DNA from: Kaistia dalseonensis
GTDB taxonomy: Bacteria > Pseudomonadota > Alphaproteobacteria > Rhizobiales > Kaistiaceae
Length of the DNA: 64,000 nucleotides
Assembly (NCBI RefSeq): GCF_030814715.1
Contig: NZ_JAUSVO010000005.1
Span: 248,001-312,000 of the forward strand
Direction: 5' to 3'
The notes under the pieces are model-generated. The model was not told where the DNA came from. It saw nothing but the letters and a program-made list of their open reading frames with translations, and made no database searches. Below, one piece after another: positions 44,002-53,923 of the stretch. Numbering within the stretch: the stretch's first letter is position 1; each line of letters opens with the position of its first letter. A program made the position numbers and the translations under genes.

Positions 44002-44993
44002 CGATCCATCAGCAGACTCCGGAAGCGCTGCTCAAAATCGAGAACCTGCGCAAATATTTCTACGTCAAGCTCGGCGCCTTCGGTGACAAGGCCGGCGTGG
44101 TGCACGCGCTCGACCGCATCTCGTTCGACATCTTCAAGGGCGAAACGCTGAGCCTCGTCGGTGAATCCGGCTGCGGCAAGTCGACGGCGGGCTTCACAAT
44201 CCTGCAATTGCACAAGCCGACCGAAGGCAAGGTGCTCTATGACGGCGCCGACCTCGCCACGCTCTCCGAGAAGGAACTGCGCGCCTATCGCCGCCGGCTC
44301 CAGATCGTGTTCCAGGACCCCTATTCGACGTTGAATCCCCGCATGACGGTCGGCGATTGCATCGCCGAGCCGGTGCGCTTTCACAAGCTCGCTGCCAAGA
44401 AGGATATCCCCGCCCGCGTCGACCAGCTGCTCGCCGATGTCGGCCTGCCGGCGCGCTTCGCCAACCGCTATCCGCACGAGCTTTCCGGCGGCCAGCGCCA
44501 GCGTGTGGTGATCGCGCGCGCGCTCGCCTGCGAGCCGGAATTTCTCGTCTGCGACGAGGCGATCTCTGCGCTCGATGTCTCGATCCAGGCGCAGATCATC
44601 AACCTGCTGCAGGATCTGCAGGAGAAATACGGCCTCACCTATCTCTTTATCGCCCACGACCTCGCCGTGGTCCGGCATATCTCCGACCGCGTCGCCGTGA
44701 TGTATCTCGGCCGCTTCGCCGAGATCGGGCCGAAGGACGCGGTGTTCAACGCGCCGCTGCATCCCTATACCAAGGCGCTGCTTTCAGCCGTGCCGGAGCC
44801 TGATCCGGTCGGCGAGCGCACGCGCCAGCGGCAGGTTCTGCAGGGCGACGTGCCGAGCCCGCTCAACCCGCCCTCGGGCTGTCATTTCCATACGCGCTGC
44901 CCGGTCGCGATGGAGATCTGCAGGTCGCAGGTCCCGGCATGGCGCGATGTCGGCGGCGGGCGCTCGGTCTCCTGCCATGCGGTGCCGGGATGA
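43998..44993 (+). CDS. ABC transporter ATP-binding protein, DppF type
   Basis: 331 residues. Walker A GESGCGKST near 57-65, signature LSGGQRQR near 160, Walker B with LVCDEAISALD near 181 (alanine replaces the usual proline after DE) and C-terminal CHFHTRCPVAMEIC near 296-309, again the cysteine cluster. It forms a heterodimer with the DppD-type protein. The stop overlaps the kinase start as ATGA, so transporter and kinase are made together. Confidence 0.93.
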
Positions 44994-46129
44994 CGAGGCT
45001 TGCGGTCGCGATCATCGGCGATGACCTGACGGGCACGCTCGACGCCGCCGCCCCCTTCGCCGCACGCGGCTTCTCGACCGCCATCGCCATGGCGCCGGAG
45101 GACGCGCCGGCCGCGCTCGCCACCGGCGCAACGGTCGTCGCGGTCAACAGCGTCTCGCGCGCCATGGATGCCGACGGCGCGGCGCTGGCCGTGCGCCGCG
45201 CGGCGGATGTGCTGGCCGCCGCTAATCCGGCCATCGCCTTCAAGAAGATCGATTCCCGCCTCAAGGGCAATCTCGCCACGGAAACCGCCGCGGCGCTGGA
45301 TGGATTTCGCCGCCTGCGCGGCATCGTCTGCCCGGCGATCCCCGAATTCGGCCGCATCGTCGAGCACGGGCGGCTGCAGGGCTTCGGCGTCGACGAGCCG
45401 ATTGTCGTCGCCTGCCGCTTCGGCATGGTCGCCGGGCGGCTGTCGGCACCGGATGCGTCGCGGCCCGCCCATCTCGACGCCATCGCCGCGCTGCTGCATG
45501 GCGAGGCGGAATCGCATCTGGCGATCGGCGCGCGCGGCCTTGCGGACGCGCTGGCGGCACGACTCGCCGGCAATCAGCCGATTTTGCCCCGCTCTGCCCC
45601 GCTGGCGCGGCCGATGCTCTTCGCCATCGCCTCGCGCGATCCGATCACGATCGGCCAGGTCGAGCGGCTGCGCGGCCGGCTTTCGCCCGGCGCCGAACGC
45701 GCGGCACCGAATGGCGATGTCGCACCCGCGCGCCTGCCGGCCGACATGGAGATCGGCCTTGCGCTCGCGACGATGGGCGACGGCGAGGCGAGCGCGGAGA
45801 GCGTGGCGGAACGCTTCGCGACGGGCGTGGCGGCGCTGGTCATGGGCCGCGAGATCGGCACGCTGGTGCTTTGCGGCGGCGAGACCGCCTTCGCCGTGCT
45901 GCGCCGGCTGGGCATCACCGTGCTCGGAGTCGGCGGCGAGGCGGCGGCGGGAATTCCCTGGTGCCACGCCACGGTCGACGGCCGCGCGATGGCGATCCTG
46001 ACCAAATCCGGTGGCTTCGGCGGCCCTGATGAACTTGTCAAGTTGACAAACATAGCTGACAAGCGCGATTCAGCTGTAACAATGGCGGGCGATGATAGGC
46101 TTCGCGCGAACGGAACGGCTGGCGGATGA
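44990..46129 (+). CDS. dtnK: Four-carbon acid sugar kinase (DUF1537 family)
   Basis: 379 residues, slightly shorter than the usual 400-430. The N-terminal VAIIGDDLTGTLDAA near 6-20 is the acid-sugar binding signature of DUF1537 kinases; FKKIDSRLKGN near 85 and the C-terminal LTKSGGFGG near 350 are also family features. Studied members phosphorylate D-threonate, L-threonate or D-erythronate at C4 with ATP. A PdxA2-like enzyme in the divergent operon would take the product to dihydroxyacetone phosphate. A palindromic operator-like site is embedded in the last 100 bp of the gene. The exact sugar acid is inferred. Confidence 0.88.
   Translation: MTRLAVAIIGDDLTGTLDAAAPFAARGFSTAIAMAPEDAPAALATGATVVAVNSVSRAMDADGAALAVRRAADVLAAANPAIAFKKIDSRLKGNLATETAAALDGFRRLRGIVCPAIPEFGRIVEHGRLQGFGVDEPIVVACRFGMVAGRLSAPDASRPAHLDAIAALLHGEAESHLAIGARGLADALAARLAGNQPILPRSAPLARPMLFAIASRDPITIGQVERLRGRLSPGAERAAPNGDVAPARLPADMEIGLALATMGDGEASAESVAERFATGVAALVMGREIGTLVLCGGETAFAVLRRLGITVLGVGGEAAAGIPWCHATVDGRAMAILTKSGGFGGPDELVKLTNIADKRDSAVTMAGDDRLRANGTAGG
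46035..46049. promoter_or_regulatory. Perfect palindromic operator inside the kinase gene end
   Basis: TTGTCAAGTTGACAA is a perfect 7-1-7 inverted repeat, 77 bp before the GntR start. It encodes part of LVKLTN in the kinase. A related site lies at 39069-39083 in the divergent promoter region. Autoregulation by the GntR product is the simplest reading. Confidence 0.6.
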
Positions 46130-46872
46130 CCGAGATTCAGAACCTCTCCGACAACAGTGCGGGCGGCCGGCAGAAGGCCTCGTCGCTGGCCGATCGCGTC
46201 TACCATCTCCTGTTCAGCCGGATCTCCTCAGGCGACTATCCCTCCGATCAGCGGCTGCCGAGCGAGAACGAGCTCGCCTCGGAGTTCGACGTTTCGCGGC
46301 CGATCGTGCGCGACGCGCTGGAGCGGTTGCGCAAGGACGGGCTGATCTATTCGCGCCAGGGCGCCGGCAGCTTCGTGCGCACCAAGACCGACCAGCGCGT
46401 GCTCGGCTTCTCGCCGGTCGAGACCATCGCCGATATCCAGCGCTGCTATGAATTCCGCCTGACGATCGAGCCCGACGCCGCCTTCTATGCCGCCCGACGC
46501 CGCAATGATGCGCTGATCGCGCGGATCGAGGGCGCGCTCGACCTGCTTTCCGATGCGACGCGCCAGCAGCGCCATCGCGAGGATGCCGATTTCGCCTTCC
46601 ACGTCGCGGTCTCGGAAGCCTCGAACAATCACTATTATTCGTCGTCGATGCAGGCGCTGAAGAACCACATCGCCGTCGGCATGAAGCTGCACGGCCTCTC
46701 GCTGATGGGGCCGCAACCCGGCGGATTGCAGCATGTGCTCGACGAGCACCGCGCGATCTTCGAGGCGGTCCGCGACGGCGACGCCGAGACGGCCCGCGCC
46801 GCCATGCGCGGTCATCTCGAAGGCTCGCGCGACCGCCTGTTCGAGGGCAAGGTGCTCGACCTCTCGCTCTAA
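46126..46872 (+). CDS. GntR family transcriptional regulator (FadR subfamily, FCD domain)
   Basis: 248 residues. The winged helix contains QRLPSENELASEFDVSRPIVRDALERL near 43-69, followed by the wing GAGSFV. The FCD domain has the metal-ligand pattern DFAFHVAVSEAS near 157, DEHRAIFEAV near 205 and RGHLEGS near 227. The start overlaps the kinase stop (ATGA). It probably represses both sugar-acid operons through TTGTCAAGTTGACAA-type sites and responds to the sugar acid or its phosphate. Confidence 0.91.
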   Translation: MTEIQNLSDNSAGGRQKASSLADRVYHLLFSRISSGDYPSDQRLPSENELASEFDVSRPIVRDALERLRKDGLIYSRQGAGSFVRTKTDQRVLGFSPVETIADIQRCYEFRLTIEPDAAFYAARRRNDALIARIEGALDLLSDATRQQRHREDADFAFHVAVSEASNNHYYSSSMQALKNHIAVGMKLHGLSLMGPQPGGLQHVLDEHRAIFEAVRDGDAETARAAMRGHLEGSRDRLFEGKVLDLSL

Positions 46873-46874
46873 GG

Positions 46875-46919
46875 AGCTTCCGAGCGAAGTGGGCGCCGGC
46901 TCGTGTAAATAAAGCACGA
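46875..46919. repeat. Degenerate Hyphomicrobiales-type palindromic repeat
   Basis: Contains CGAGCGAAGTGGGCGCCGG then TCGTG and AAATAAAGCACG, the same layout as the better copy at 48367-48409 (AGCGAAGTG, GGTTCACGTGAA, GAAAACGC). From memory such elements are common between genes in this order; the family name is not known to me. Confidence 0.5.
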
Positions 46920-47012
46920 TAGATCAAATAGATAGATCATATCGGCATTGGCATGAGACGGTGAATTGATCGGGTCTCGGTCGACCGACGCTGCGCCTTT
47001 CGCACCTTCGCC

Positions 47013-47037
47013 GGAACCATTCCTGCCAGGCTTCATT
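47013..47037 (+). promoter_or_regulatory. Candidate EcfG-type promoter for the CsbD gene
   Basis: GGAAC at 47013-47017 and CATT at 47034-47037 are separated by 16 nt, one mismatch from GGAAC-N16-CGTT, 40 bp before the start. CsbD-family genes are common members of the general stress response. Confidence 0.45.
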
Positions 47038-47076
47038 GACTAGCCGTGATCAATGATGCGCTAAAGGAGAGCCATT

Positions 47077-47292
47077 ATGGGCAGCACCAGCGACAAGATC
47101 AAAGGCGTTACGAACGAGGCCGTCGGCAATGTGAAGCAGGGCGTCGGCAAGGCCGTCGGCTCGGAGAAGCTTCAAGCCGAAGGGCTGATGCAGGAGGCCA
47201 AGGGCGAAGCCCAGCAGGCCGTGGGCAAGACCAAGGACGCCGTGAAGAAGGCAGCCGACAAGGTCTCCGATGCGGCGCACCGCAACCTGTGA
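47077..47292 (+). CDS. CsbD family stress protein
   Basis: 71 residues, hydrophilic and helical, with repeated [13 protein letters not shown] and [18 protein letters not shown] segments typical of CsbD-like proteins. No enzyme activity is known for the family; members are induced by general stress. AAAGGAGAG lies upstream of the ATG. It is monocistronic, with an EcfG-like promoter and a strong intrinsic terminator. Confidence 0.93.
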   Translation: MGSTSDKIKGVTNEAVGNVKQGVGKAVGSEKLQAEGLMQEAKGEAQQAVGKTKDAVKKAADKVSDAAHRNL

Positions 47293-47343
47293 TATAAGTG
47301 ATTCTGGCGCTGCGTTTCCCCCGAAGCGCGGTGCCAGACGAGA

Positions 47344-47371
47344 AAGGGGTCGATTTTTCGACCCCTTTTTT
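47344..47371 (+). terminator. Intrinsic terminator of the CsbD gene
   Basis: AAGGGGTCGA and TCGACCCCTT form a 10 bp stem with a TTTT loop, followed by TTTT and TATT. This is the clearest rho-independent terminator in the window. Confidence 0.9.
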
Positions 47372-47405
47372 ATTGTCGGCTCGCGGACCCCGCAATCAGC
47401 GCCGC

Positions 47406-47504
47406 CGTCATCCCCGCGGAAGCGGGCATCCGTTCAGCCTGCGCCCCGAACATTGGACGCCTCGGCTGAACAGGTCCCGGGTCGCGGCTTCGCCTGACCC
47501 GCGG
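47406..47504. repeat. REP-like four-arm palindromic element, copy 2
   Basis: CGTCATCCCCGCGGAAGCGGGCATCC, GTTCAGCC with GGCTGAAC, and CCCGGGTCGCGGCTTCGCCTGACCC follow the same plan as 21467-21548, with a longer middle loop and one degenerate outer arm. It lies between the CsbD terminator and the end of the SDR gene. Confidence 0.75.
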
Positions 47505-47574
47505 TGGCCTGGCACGATCTTGACAGGGACTGGATGCGGAAGGGCTGCGCCCCTCTCCCCCTGCCAGCTTGGCC

Positions 47575-48348
47575 CTACCAGCAGGTATAACCGCCATCGA
47601 CGACCACGACCGAGCCGGTCATGAGGCTTGCCGCCTCGCCGGCGAGGAAGAGCACGACCGAGGCGATCTCCTCGATTTCGCCCATGCGGCCCATCGGCGT
47701 GCCGCCGATCCAGGCGTCGTACATCTTGGGGTCGGTCTTCACGAAGGCATTCAAGGGCGTGTTGATATAGGTCGGCGCCACCGCATTGACGCGCACGCCG
47801 CGCGCGCCCCATTCGGCCGCAAGCGACTTGGTCAGGTGATGCACGGCCGCCTTCGAGGCGTTGTAGAAGGCCTGCTCCTGCGGCTTGTTGACGATGAAGC
47901 CCGACATGGAGCCGATATTGACGATCTTGCCGCTGCCGGCCTTCAGCATGTAATTGCCGAAGGCGCGGCAGCACCAGAACGTGCCGTTCAGGTTGACGTC
48001 GAGCACGTTCAGCCAATGCTCATCCGTCACGGTCTCGGCCGGCGTCATGCTGCGGGCGATGCCGGCATTGTTGACGAGGATGTCGATCTTGCCATGGTCG
48101 CGGACGACCTCGTCGGCAACCTGGTTCACGCGCGCGGAATCCGTCACGTCCATGATCGCGAAGTCGACATTGTAGCCCTTGGCGCGCAGCGAGTCGCGGC
48201 CGGTCTCGCCGATCGAGGGGTCGCGATCGGCGATGATGACCTTGGCGCCCGCCTCGGCGAGCGCCTCGGAGCTGGCGAGGCCGATGGCCTGGCCGCCGCC
48301 GGTTACGAGCGCCACCTGTCCATCGAGGCGGAACTTTTCGAGATACAT
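47575..48348 (-). CDS. SDR family polyol dehydrogenase
   Basis: 257 residues. Cofactor motif TGGGQAIG near 17-24, NNAG near 95, catalytic YNASK near 160-164, and C-terminal GSVVVVDGGYTCW. The ending VVDGGYTCW and EQAFYNASK fit the arabitol/galactitol/sorbitol dehydrogenase branch of SDRs, which oxidise a polyol to a ketose with NAD. It is the last gene of the polyol transporter operon, 100 bp after the ATPase gene, the gap holding a palindromic repeat. Which polyol is used is not determined. Confidence 0.88.
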   Translation of the reverse strand: MYLEKFRLDGQVALVTGGGQAIGLASSEALAEAGAKVIIADRDPSIGETGRDSLRAKGYNVDFAIMDVTDSARVNQVADEVVRDHGKIDILVNNAGIARSMTPAETVTDEHWLNVLDVNLNGTFWCCRAFGNYMLKAGSGKIVNIGSMSGFIVNKPQEQAFYNASKAAVHHLTKSLAAEWGARGVRVNAVAPTYINTPLNAFVKTDPKMYDAWIGGTPMGRMGEIEEIASVVLFLAGEAASLMTGSVVVVDGGYTCW

Positions 48349-48366
48349 GGTCGATACTCCTCTAAA

Positions 48367-48409
48367 GCGTTTTCAAGCGAAGTGTTCACGGTTCACGTGA
48401 AGAAAACGC
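48367..48409. repeat. Palindromic intergenic repeat
   Basis: GCGTTTTC (48367-48374) pairs with GAAAACGC (48402-48409); inside lie AGCGAAGTG and the perfect palindrome TTCACGTGAA (48392-48401). It sits in the 100 bp between the transporter ATPase and SDR genes and resembles an abundant element of Hyphomicrobiales genomes. A weaker copy is at 46875-46919. Confidence 0.7.
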
Positions 48410-48448
48410 GACTAAGCAAAGGGTTGGGGCGGATAGGGAGGGCCCGCA

Positions 48449-49453
<1,005 letters not shown>

Positions 49454-49476
49454 GGCTGTTTTTCCCGTGAAGGCGA

Positions 49477-50307
49477 TTACTTGACTGCGCCGAAGGTGAG
49501 GCCGCGCACGAGCTGCTTCTGGCTGAACCAGCCGAGAACCAGGATGGGCGCGATGGCGAGGGTGGAGGCGGCCGACAATTTGGCCCAGAACAAGCCCTCG
49601 GGGCTCGAATAGGAGGCGATGAAGGCGGTGAGCGGCGCGGCGCTCACCGTGGTGAGGTTCAGCGTCCAGAACGCCTCGTTCCAGGCGAGGATGATGTTGA
49701 GCAGCACGGTCGAGGCGATGCCGGGCACCGCCATCGGCGCCAGCACGAAGACCAGTTCCTTGCCGATCGTCGCGCCATCCATGCGCGCGGCTTCGAGGAT
49801 GTCCTTCGGGATTTCCTTGAAGTAGGTGTAGAGCATCCAGATCACGATCGGCAGGTTGGCCATGAACTCGATGAAGATCAGCCCGACATGGGTGTCGAGC
49901 AGGCCGGTATCGCGAAACAGCAGATAGATCGGGATCAACACGCCGACGGCCGGCATCATCTTGGTCGAGAGCATCCAGAGCAGGGTCTGCCGGGTCCGCT
50001 CGGTTGGTGCGAAGGCCATCGACCAGGCGGCCGGGATGCCGACCACGAGACAGACCAGCGTCGAGCCGAGCGCCAGGATGATCGAGTTCATCGCATGGTG
50101 GACATAGTCGCTGCGCGTCTGGACGATGGCGTAATTCTCCGTCGTCCAGTGGAAGAACAGGAATTGCGGCGGCGTCGAGAAGGCGTCGAGCTCCGTCTTG
50201 AAGCTCGTCAGCACCATCCAGAGGATGGGGAAGAAGATCAGGAAGCCGACGAGCCAGCCGGCGGCGGTGACGGTGATCCTGCGGGTCGTCGTGATGCGGC
50301 GTGCCAT
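49477..50307 (-). CDS. smoG: Polyol ABC transporter permease (SmoG/MalG type)
   Basis: 276 residues, six membrane helices, coupling loop [21 protein letters not shown] near 180-200 with the EAA motif. Starts [10 protein letters not shown] two bases after the SmoF-type stop. Hydrophobic start [21 protein letters not shown] is typical of carbohydrate uptake family 1 permeases. Confidence 0.9.
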   Translation of the reverse strand: MARRITTTRRITVTAAGWLVGFLIFFPILWMVLTSFKTELDAFSTPPQFLFFHWTTENYAIVQTRSDYVHHAMNSIILALGSTLVCLVVGIPAAWSMAFAPTERTRQTLLWMLSTKMMPAVGVLIPIYLLFRDTGLLDTHVGLIFIEFMANLPIVIWMLYTYFKEIPKDILEAARMDGATIGKELVFVLAPMAVPGIASTVLLNIILAWNEAFWTLNLTTVSAAPLTAFIASYSSPEGLFWAKLSAASTLAIAPILVLGWFSQKQLVRGLTFGAVK

Positions 50308-50309
50308 GA

Positions 50310-51182
50310 TCAAGCGTCCAGATTCTTGCCGACGAGGCGCACGAGGAAGATGGCGACGATGTTGGCGAGGACGACCGCGACAATGCCGCCGGCCGAGGCG
50401 CCGCCAATGTCGTATTGCAGCAGAGCCTGCGCATAGACGAGGAAGGCGATGTTGGTGGTAGCTAAGCCCGGCCCGCCGCCGGTGGTCACGAGGATCTCGG
50501 CGAAGACGGAGAGCAGGAAGATCGTCTCGATCAGGATCACCACCGTGATGGCGCGCGCGAGATGCGGCAGGATCATCAGGAAGAAGAAGGCGAGCGGCGG
50601 GGTGCCGTCCATCTGCGCCGCCTCCTTCTGCTCCTCGTCGAAGGACTGCAGCGCCGTCAGAAGGATCAGCGTGGCGAAGGGCAGCCATTGCCAGGAGACG
50701 ATCAGGATGATCGCAAGCAGCGGATAATCGGTGAACCAGTCCACCGGCGTCAGGCCGAAGAGCTTGGAGACCCAGGCGAACAGCCCGGAGACCGGGTGCA
50801 TCAGCAGGTTCTTCCAGACCAGCGCCGAGACGGTCGGCATCACGAAGAAGGGCGCGATCACCATCAGGCGGACAATGCCGCGCCCGAAGATTGGCTGGTC
50901 CATCAGCAGCGCGATGAGGACGCCGCCCACGACCGTGATCGCGAGCACCGCGCCGACCAGCACCAGCGTATTGGCGAGCGCGGTGAAGAATGCGGGGTCG
51001 GTCAGGAAATACTGGTAGTTCAGCAGCCCGACGAAGCTCTCCGAGCCCGGATCGAGCAGACTGTAGCGCAGCAGCGAGAACCAGATGGTCATGCCGAGCG
51101 GCACGATCATCCAGAGGAAGAGCAGGACGATCGACGGCGCCACGAGAATGCGCCCGAGAATATGTGTCTGCCGCGTGGCCAC
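50310..51182 (-). CDS. smoF: Polyol ABC transporter permease (SmoF/MalF type)
   Basis: 290 residues, six membrane helices; coupling loop [21 protein letters not shown] near 198-218. The GTG at 51182 (VATRQTHIL) is taken as start, with GGGAG upstream; the longer frame runs into the palindromic repeat between this gene and the binding-protein gene. It forms a heterodimer with the SmoG-type protein. Confidence 0.89.
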   Translation of the reverse strand: MATRQTHILGRILVAPSIVLLFLWMIVPLGMTIWFSLLRYSLLDPGSESFVGLLNYQYFLTDPAFFTALANTLVLVGAVLAITVVGGVLIALLMDQPIFGRGIVRLMVIAPFFVMPTVSALVWKNLLMHPVSGLFAWVSKLFGLTPVDWFTDYPLLAIILIVSWQWLPFATLILLTALQSFDEEQKEAAQMDGTPPLAFFFLMILPHLARAITVVILIETIFLLSVFAEILVTTGGGPGLATTNIAFLVYAQALLQYDIGGASAGGIVAVVLANIVAIFLVRLVGKNLDA

Positions 51183-51316
51183 TGCCTTCGCTCCCCGAGC
51201 CGGATTGTTCCTGGGAAAGGGCCGCCCGGCCGAAGCCGGGCGGCAGTCTTGGGAGGTGGTCGTTGCCCTAGCCCGCTCGCGGGCGGCCCAGAGCGGCGGC
51301 GCGCGCAACCGACCTT

Positions 51317-51398
51317 CGTCATCCCGGGCTCAGCCCGCGATCCATTCAGCCTGAGACGCCTCAGGCCTGGATGAAGCCCCGCTTTCGCGGCGATGACG
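51317..51398. repeat. REP-like four-arm palindromic element, copy 3 (reverse order)
   Basis: CGTCATCCCGGGCTCAGCCCG, CCATTCAGCCTG with CAGGCCTGGATG, and CCCCGCTTTCGCGGCGATGACG give the same arms as 21467-21548 in reverse. It lies between the binding-protein stop (51434) and the first permease start (51182) within the polyol operon. Confidence 0.8.
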
Positions 51399-51433
51399 GA
51401 GCGAGGCCCACGCAAGCCCGCCCGTGGCAGCGG

Positions 51434-52747
51434 CTACTTGATGTAGCCGGCCTTGGTCATCTCGCGGGTCGTGACCTGCTGGGCCGAAGCGAGAGCCTCG
51501 TCGACCGTACTCTTGCCGGCCAGCGCCGCCGAGAACAGCTGCCCAACCGTCGTGCCGAGACCCTGGAATTCAGGGATCGCGACGAACTGGACGCCGGTAT
51601 AGGGCACCGGCTTCACGGTCGGATGGGTCGGATCAGCCGAGTTGATCGAATCGAGCGTCATCTTCGCGAAGGGCGCGGCCTTCTGGTATTCCGGGTTCGC
51701 ATAGAGCGAGGCGCGCGTGCCCGGAGGAACGTTGGCCCAGCCCTCCTTGGACGCGACGAGGTCGAGATAGCCCTTGCTGGTTGCCCAGGCGATGAACTTC
51801 TCGGCGGCTTCCGTCTTCTTCGATCCGGCAGGAACCGCAAGCGACCAAGCCCAGAGCCAGTTGGCGTTCTTGCCGAGGCCCTTGTTCGGAGCGAGCGCGA
51901 AGCCGACCTTGTCGGCGACCTTCGAATCCTTCGGGTTCGTCACGAAGGACGCGGCGACAGTGGCGTCGATCCACATGCCGCACTTGCCGGAATTGAAGAG
52001 GGCGAGGTTCTCGTTGAAGCCGTTCGAGGACGCACCGGGCGGTCCGGCTTCCTTCATCAGGTTGACGTAGAAGGAGAGCGTATCCTTCCATTCCGGCTGG
52101 TCGAACTGGGGCTTCCACTGCTCGTCGAACCAGCGGGCGCCGAACGAGTTCGACATGGCGGTCAGGAAGGCCATGTTCTCGCCCCAGCCGGCCTTGCCGC
52201 GCAGGCAGATGCCATAGACTTCGCCGGGCTTGTCGGTGATCTTCTTGGCGGCCTCGGCGATGAAGTCCCAGGTCGGGCTGTCGGGCATGGTCAGCCCCGC
52301 CTTCTCGAACAGGTCCTTGCGGTACATCACCATCGAGCTCTCGCCATAGAACGGCGCGGCATAGAGCTTGCCGTCGAGCGAAAGGCCGTCGCGGATCGGC
52401 GGCAGCAGGTCGGCGGTGTCGTAATCGGCGCCGAGATGATCGAGCGGCACCAGCCAGCCCTTCTTGGCCCAGATCGGAACCTCATAGGTGCCGATGGTCA
52501 GCACGTCGAACTGGCCACCCTTGGTGGCGATGTCGGTGGTCACCTTCTGGCGCAGGACGTTTTCTTCGAGCGTCACCCATTCGAGATCGATGTCGGGGTT
52601 CTTCGCCTTGAAGTCGTCGGTCAGCGTCTGCATGCGGACCATGTCGCCATTGTTGACGGTCGCGATGGTCAGTTTCTCCGCGGCATAGGCCTGACCTACA
52701 GCCAGCATGGAAGCCGCGCCCAGAAGGGCGCCCAGCACTATCCTCAT
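51434..52747 (-). CDS. smoE: Polyol ABC transporter substrate-binding protein (SmoE type)
   Basis: 437 residues, extracellular solute-binding family 1. Signal peptide about 1-22 (ends AYAAEK). The mature start KLTIATVNNGDMVRMQTLTDDF and the internal YEVPIWAKKGWLVPLD and YGESSMVMYRKDLFEKAGL segments closely resemble sorbitol/mannitol binding proteins of alphaproteobacteria. AGGAGG lies 5 nt before the ATG. Two GAGCAATTG-type palindromes in the upstream gap are candidate SorC operators. Polyol specificity is inferred from resemblance and operon content. Confidence 0.9.
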   Translation of the reverse strand: MRIVLGALLGAASMLAVGQAYAAEKLTIATVNNGDMVRMQTLTDDFKAKNPDIDLEWVTLEENVLRQKVTTDIATKGGQFDVLTIGTYEVPIWAKKGWLVPLDHLGADYDTADLLPPIRDGLSLDGKLYAAPFYGESSMVMYRKDLFEKAGLTMPDSPTWDFIAEAAKKITDKPGEVYGICLRGKAGWGENMAFLTAMSNSFGARWFDEQWKPQFDQPEWKDTLSFYVNLMKEAGPPGASSNGFNENLALFNSGKCGMWIDATVAASFVTNPKDSKVADKVGFALAPNKGLGKNANWLWAWSLAVPAGSKKTEAAEKFIAWATSKGYLDLVASKEGWANVPPGTRASLYANPEYQKAAPFAKMTLDSINSADPTHPTVKPVPYTGVQFVAIPEFQGLGTTVGQLFSAALAGKSTVDEALASAQQVTTREMTKAGYIK

Positions 52748-52770
52748 ATCATCCTCCCTGTCGTGCTGCG

Positions 52771-52780
52771 AGCAATTGCT
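52771..52780. promoter_or_regulatory. Candidate SorC operator, proximal
   Basis: AGCAATTGCT is a perfect 10 bp palindrome, 23 bp upstream of the binding-protein start. A related site GAGCAATTGTTC lies at 52902-52913. Confidence 0.45.
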
Positions 52781-52901
52781 ACAACACTGATCATATGCTC
52801 ACGTTGACTGAGGCAAATTGTCAATGGCAATTCGTTGCCGCAGAGCAGCGAAGCCTCCGCCGGCAACGGAGGGCAGCAGGGCGCAACAATGCTAACGGAT
52901 T

Positions 52902-52913
52902 GAGCAATTGTTC
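52902..52913. promoter_or_regulatory. Candidate SorC operator, distal
   Basis: GAGCAATTGTTC, one base from perfect symmetry, shares GAGCAATTG with the proximal site 131 bp away. SorC-family regulators bind as tetramers to paired sites, so looping across the promoter is possible. Confidence 0.45.
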
Positions 52914-52963
52914 CCTTTCGCATTGCAAAAGGGCGTTGCTCGAAATCGGTGGCCGTGACGGCT

Positions 52964-53923
52964 TCAGCCGAGGTCGAGCAGGGTCTTCGCGGTGGTCTCG
53001 TTGGTGATGAGGCCGTTCACGATTCCCCCGCGCAGCGCCGCGCGGATTGCCAACGCCTTGCTCAGGCCCATGGCGACGGCGACGACCAGCCCGGTCGCCG
53101 GGACGGGTCGCGGCACGCTGGTCAGGCGGTGATTAGTGCCGCCGTCTATGATCCGCCCGGCCGCATCGAAGGCCCAGCCCGTGACTTCGCCGACGGCGCC
53201 GAGGCGCTGCAATTCGGCGAGTTCGCCGGTCGAAATGAAGCCGTCTATGTAGAGCGGGGCATTCTCGTCGAGCCGGCCGATGCCGACCAGCGTCATATCG
53301 GCGTCGGCGGCGAGCTCGCGCAGCCGCTGGACCGGATGGAGCGCTATCAGTTGGTCTCGCTCTGCGCGGCTCGGCATGACCACGGGCAGCGGCATGGGAT
53401 AATGCGGCGCCTGTACCAGGTCGGAAAGTCGCGCCAGCACGTCGAAAAAGCTCGCAGAACCTTCCATCGAGATATGCCCGACCAGCGAGACCAGGCGGTG
53501 ATGCTGGCAGTTGAGGCGGGGAACCTGCTCGACGGCGGCGCGCAGGCTGCGGCCCGTTCCGAGCCCGACGACGATCGGCTCCGTGCCGCGCAGCTTCTGC
53601 TCGAGCAACGAGGCGGCGGCCTCCGCAATGCCCACGGACGAGCTTTCGGATGTCGGATCAGCGGGCACGATCTGGCAGTGTTGGAGGCCATATCGTTCCG
53701 TCAGCCGCGCCGCCAGCTCCATGCAGGCGGCGATCGGATGATCGAGGCGGAAGGTGATCAGCTTCTCGGACAGGGCGAGCGATACCAGCCGCTGCGCCGT
53801 CGGCCGCGAGATGTTCAGCTTGCGGGCGATCTCGTCCTGGGTGTTGCCGGCGATGAAATAGAGCCAGCCGGCGCGCGCGGCGTCGTCCAGCCTGGAGCGC
53901 TCGGCGTCGCTGGTGTGGCTCAT
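52964..53923 (-). CDS. SorC family transcriptional regulator
   Basis: 319 residues. The N-terminal helix-turn-helix is NTQDEIARKLNISRPTAQRLV near 27-47. The C-terminal sugar-phosphate isomerase-like effector domain has VGLGTGRSLRAAVEQ near 118 and GGIVNGLITNETTAKTLL near the end, the classic SorC phosphate-ligand sites. It should sense a phosphorylated sugar or polyol product and control the transporter operon. Start overlaps the HAD gene stop (ATGA). Confidence 0.93.
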   Translation of the reverse strand: MSHTSDAERSRLDDAARAGWLYFIAGNTQDEIARKLNISRPTAQRLVSLALSEKLITFRLDHPIAACMELAARLTERYGLQHCQIVPADPTSESSSVGIAEAAASLLEQKLRGTEPIVVGLGTGRSLRAAVEQVPRLNCQHHRLVSLVGHISMEGSASFFDVLARLSDLVQAPHYPMPLPVVMPSRAERDQLIALHPVQRLRELAADADMTLVGIGRLDENAPLYIDGFISTGELAELQRLGAVGEVTGWAFDAAGRIIDGGTNHRLTSVPRPVPATGLVVAVAMGLSKALAIRAALRGGIVNGLITNETTAKTLLDLG

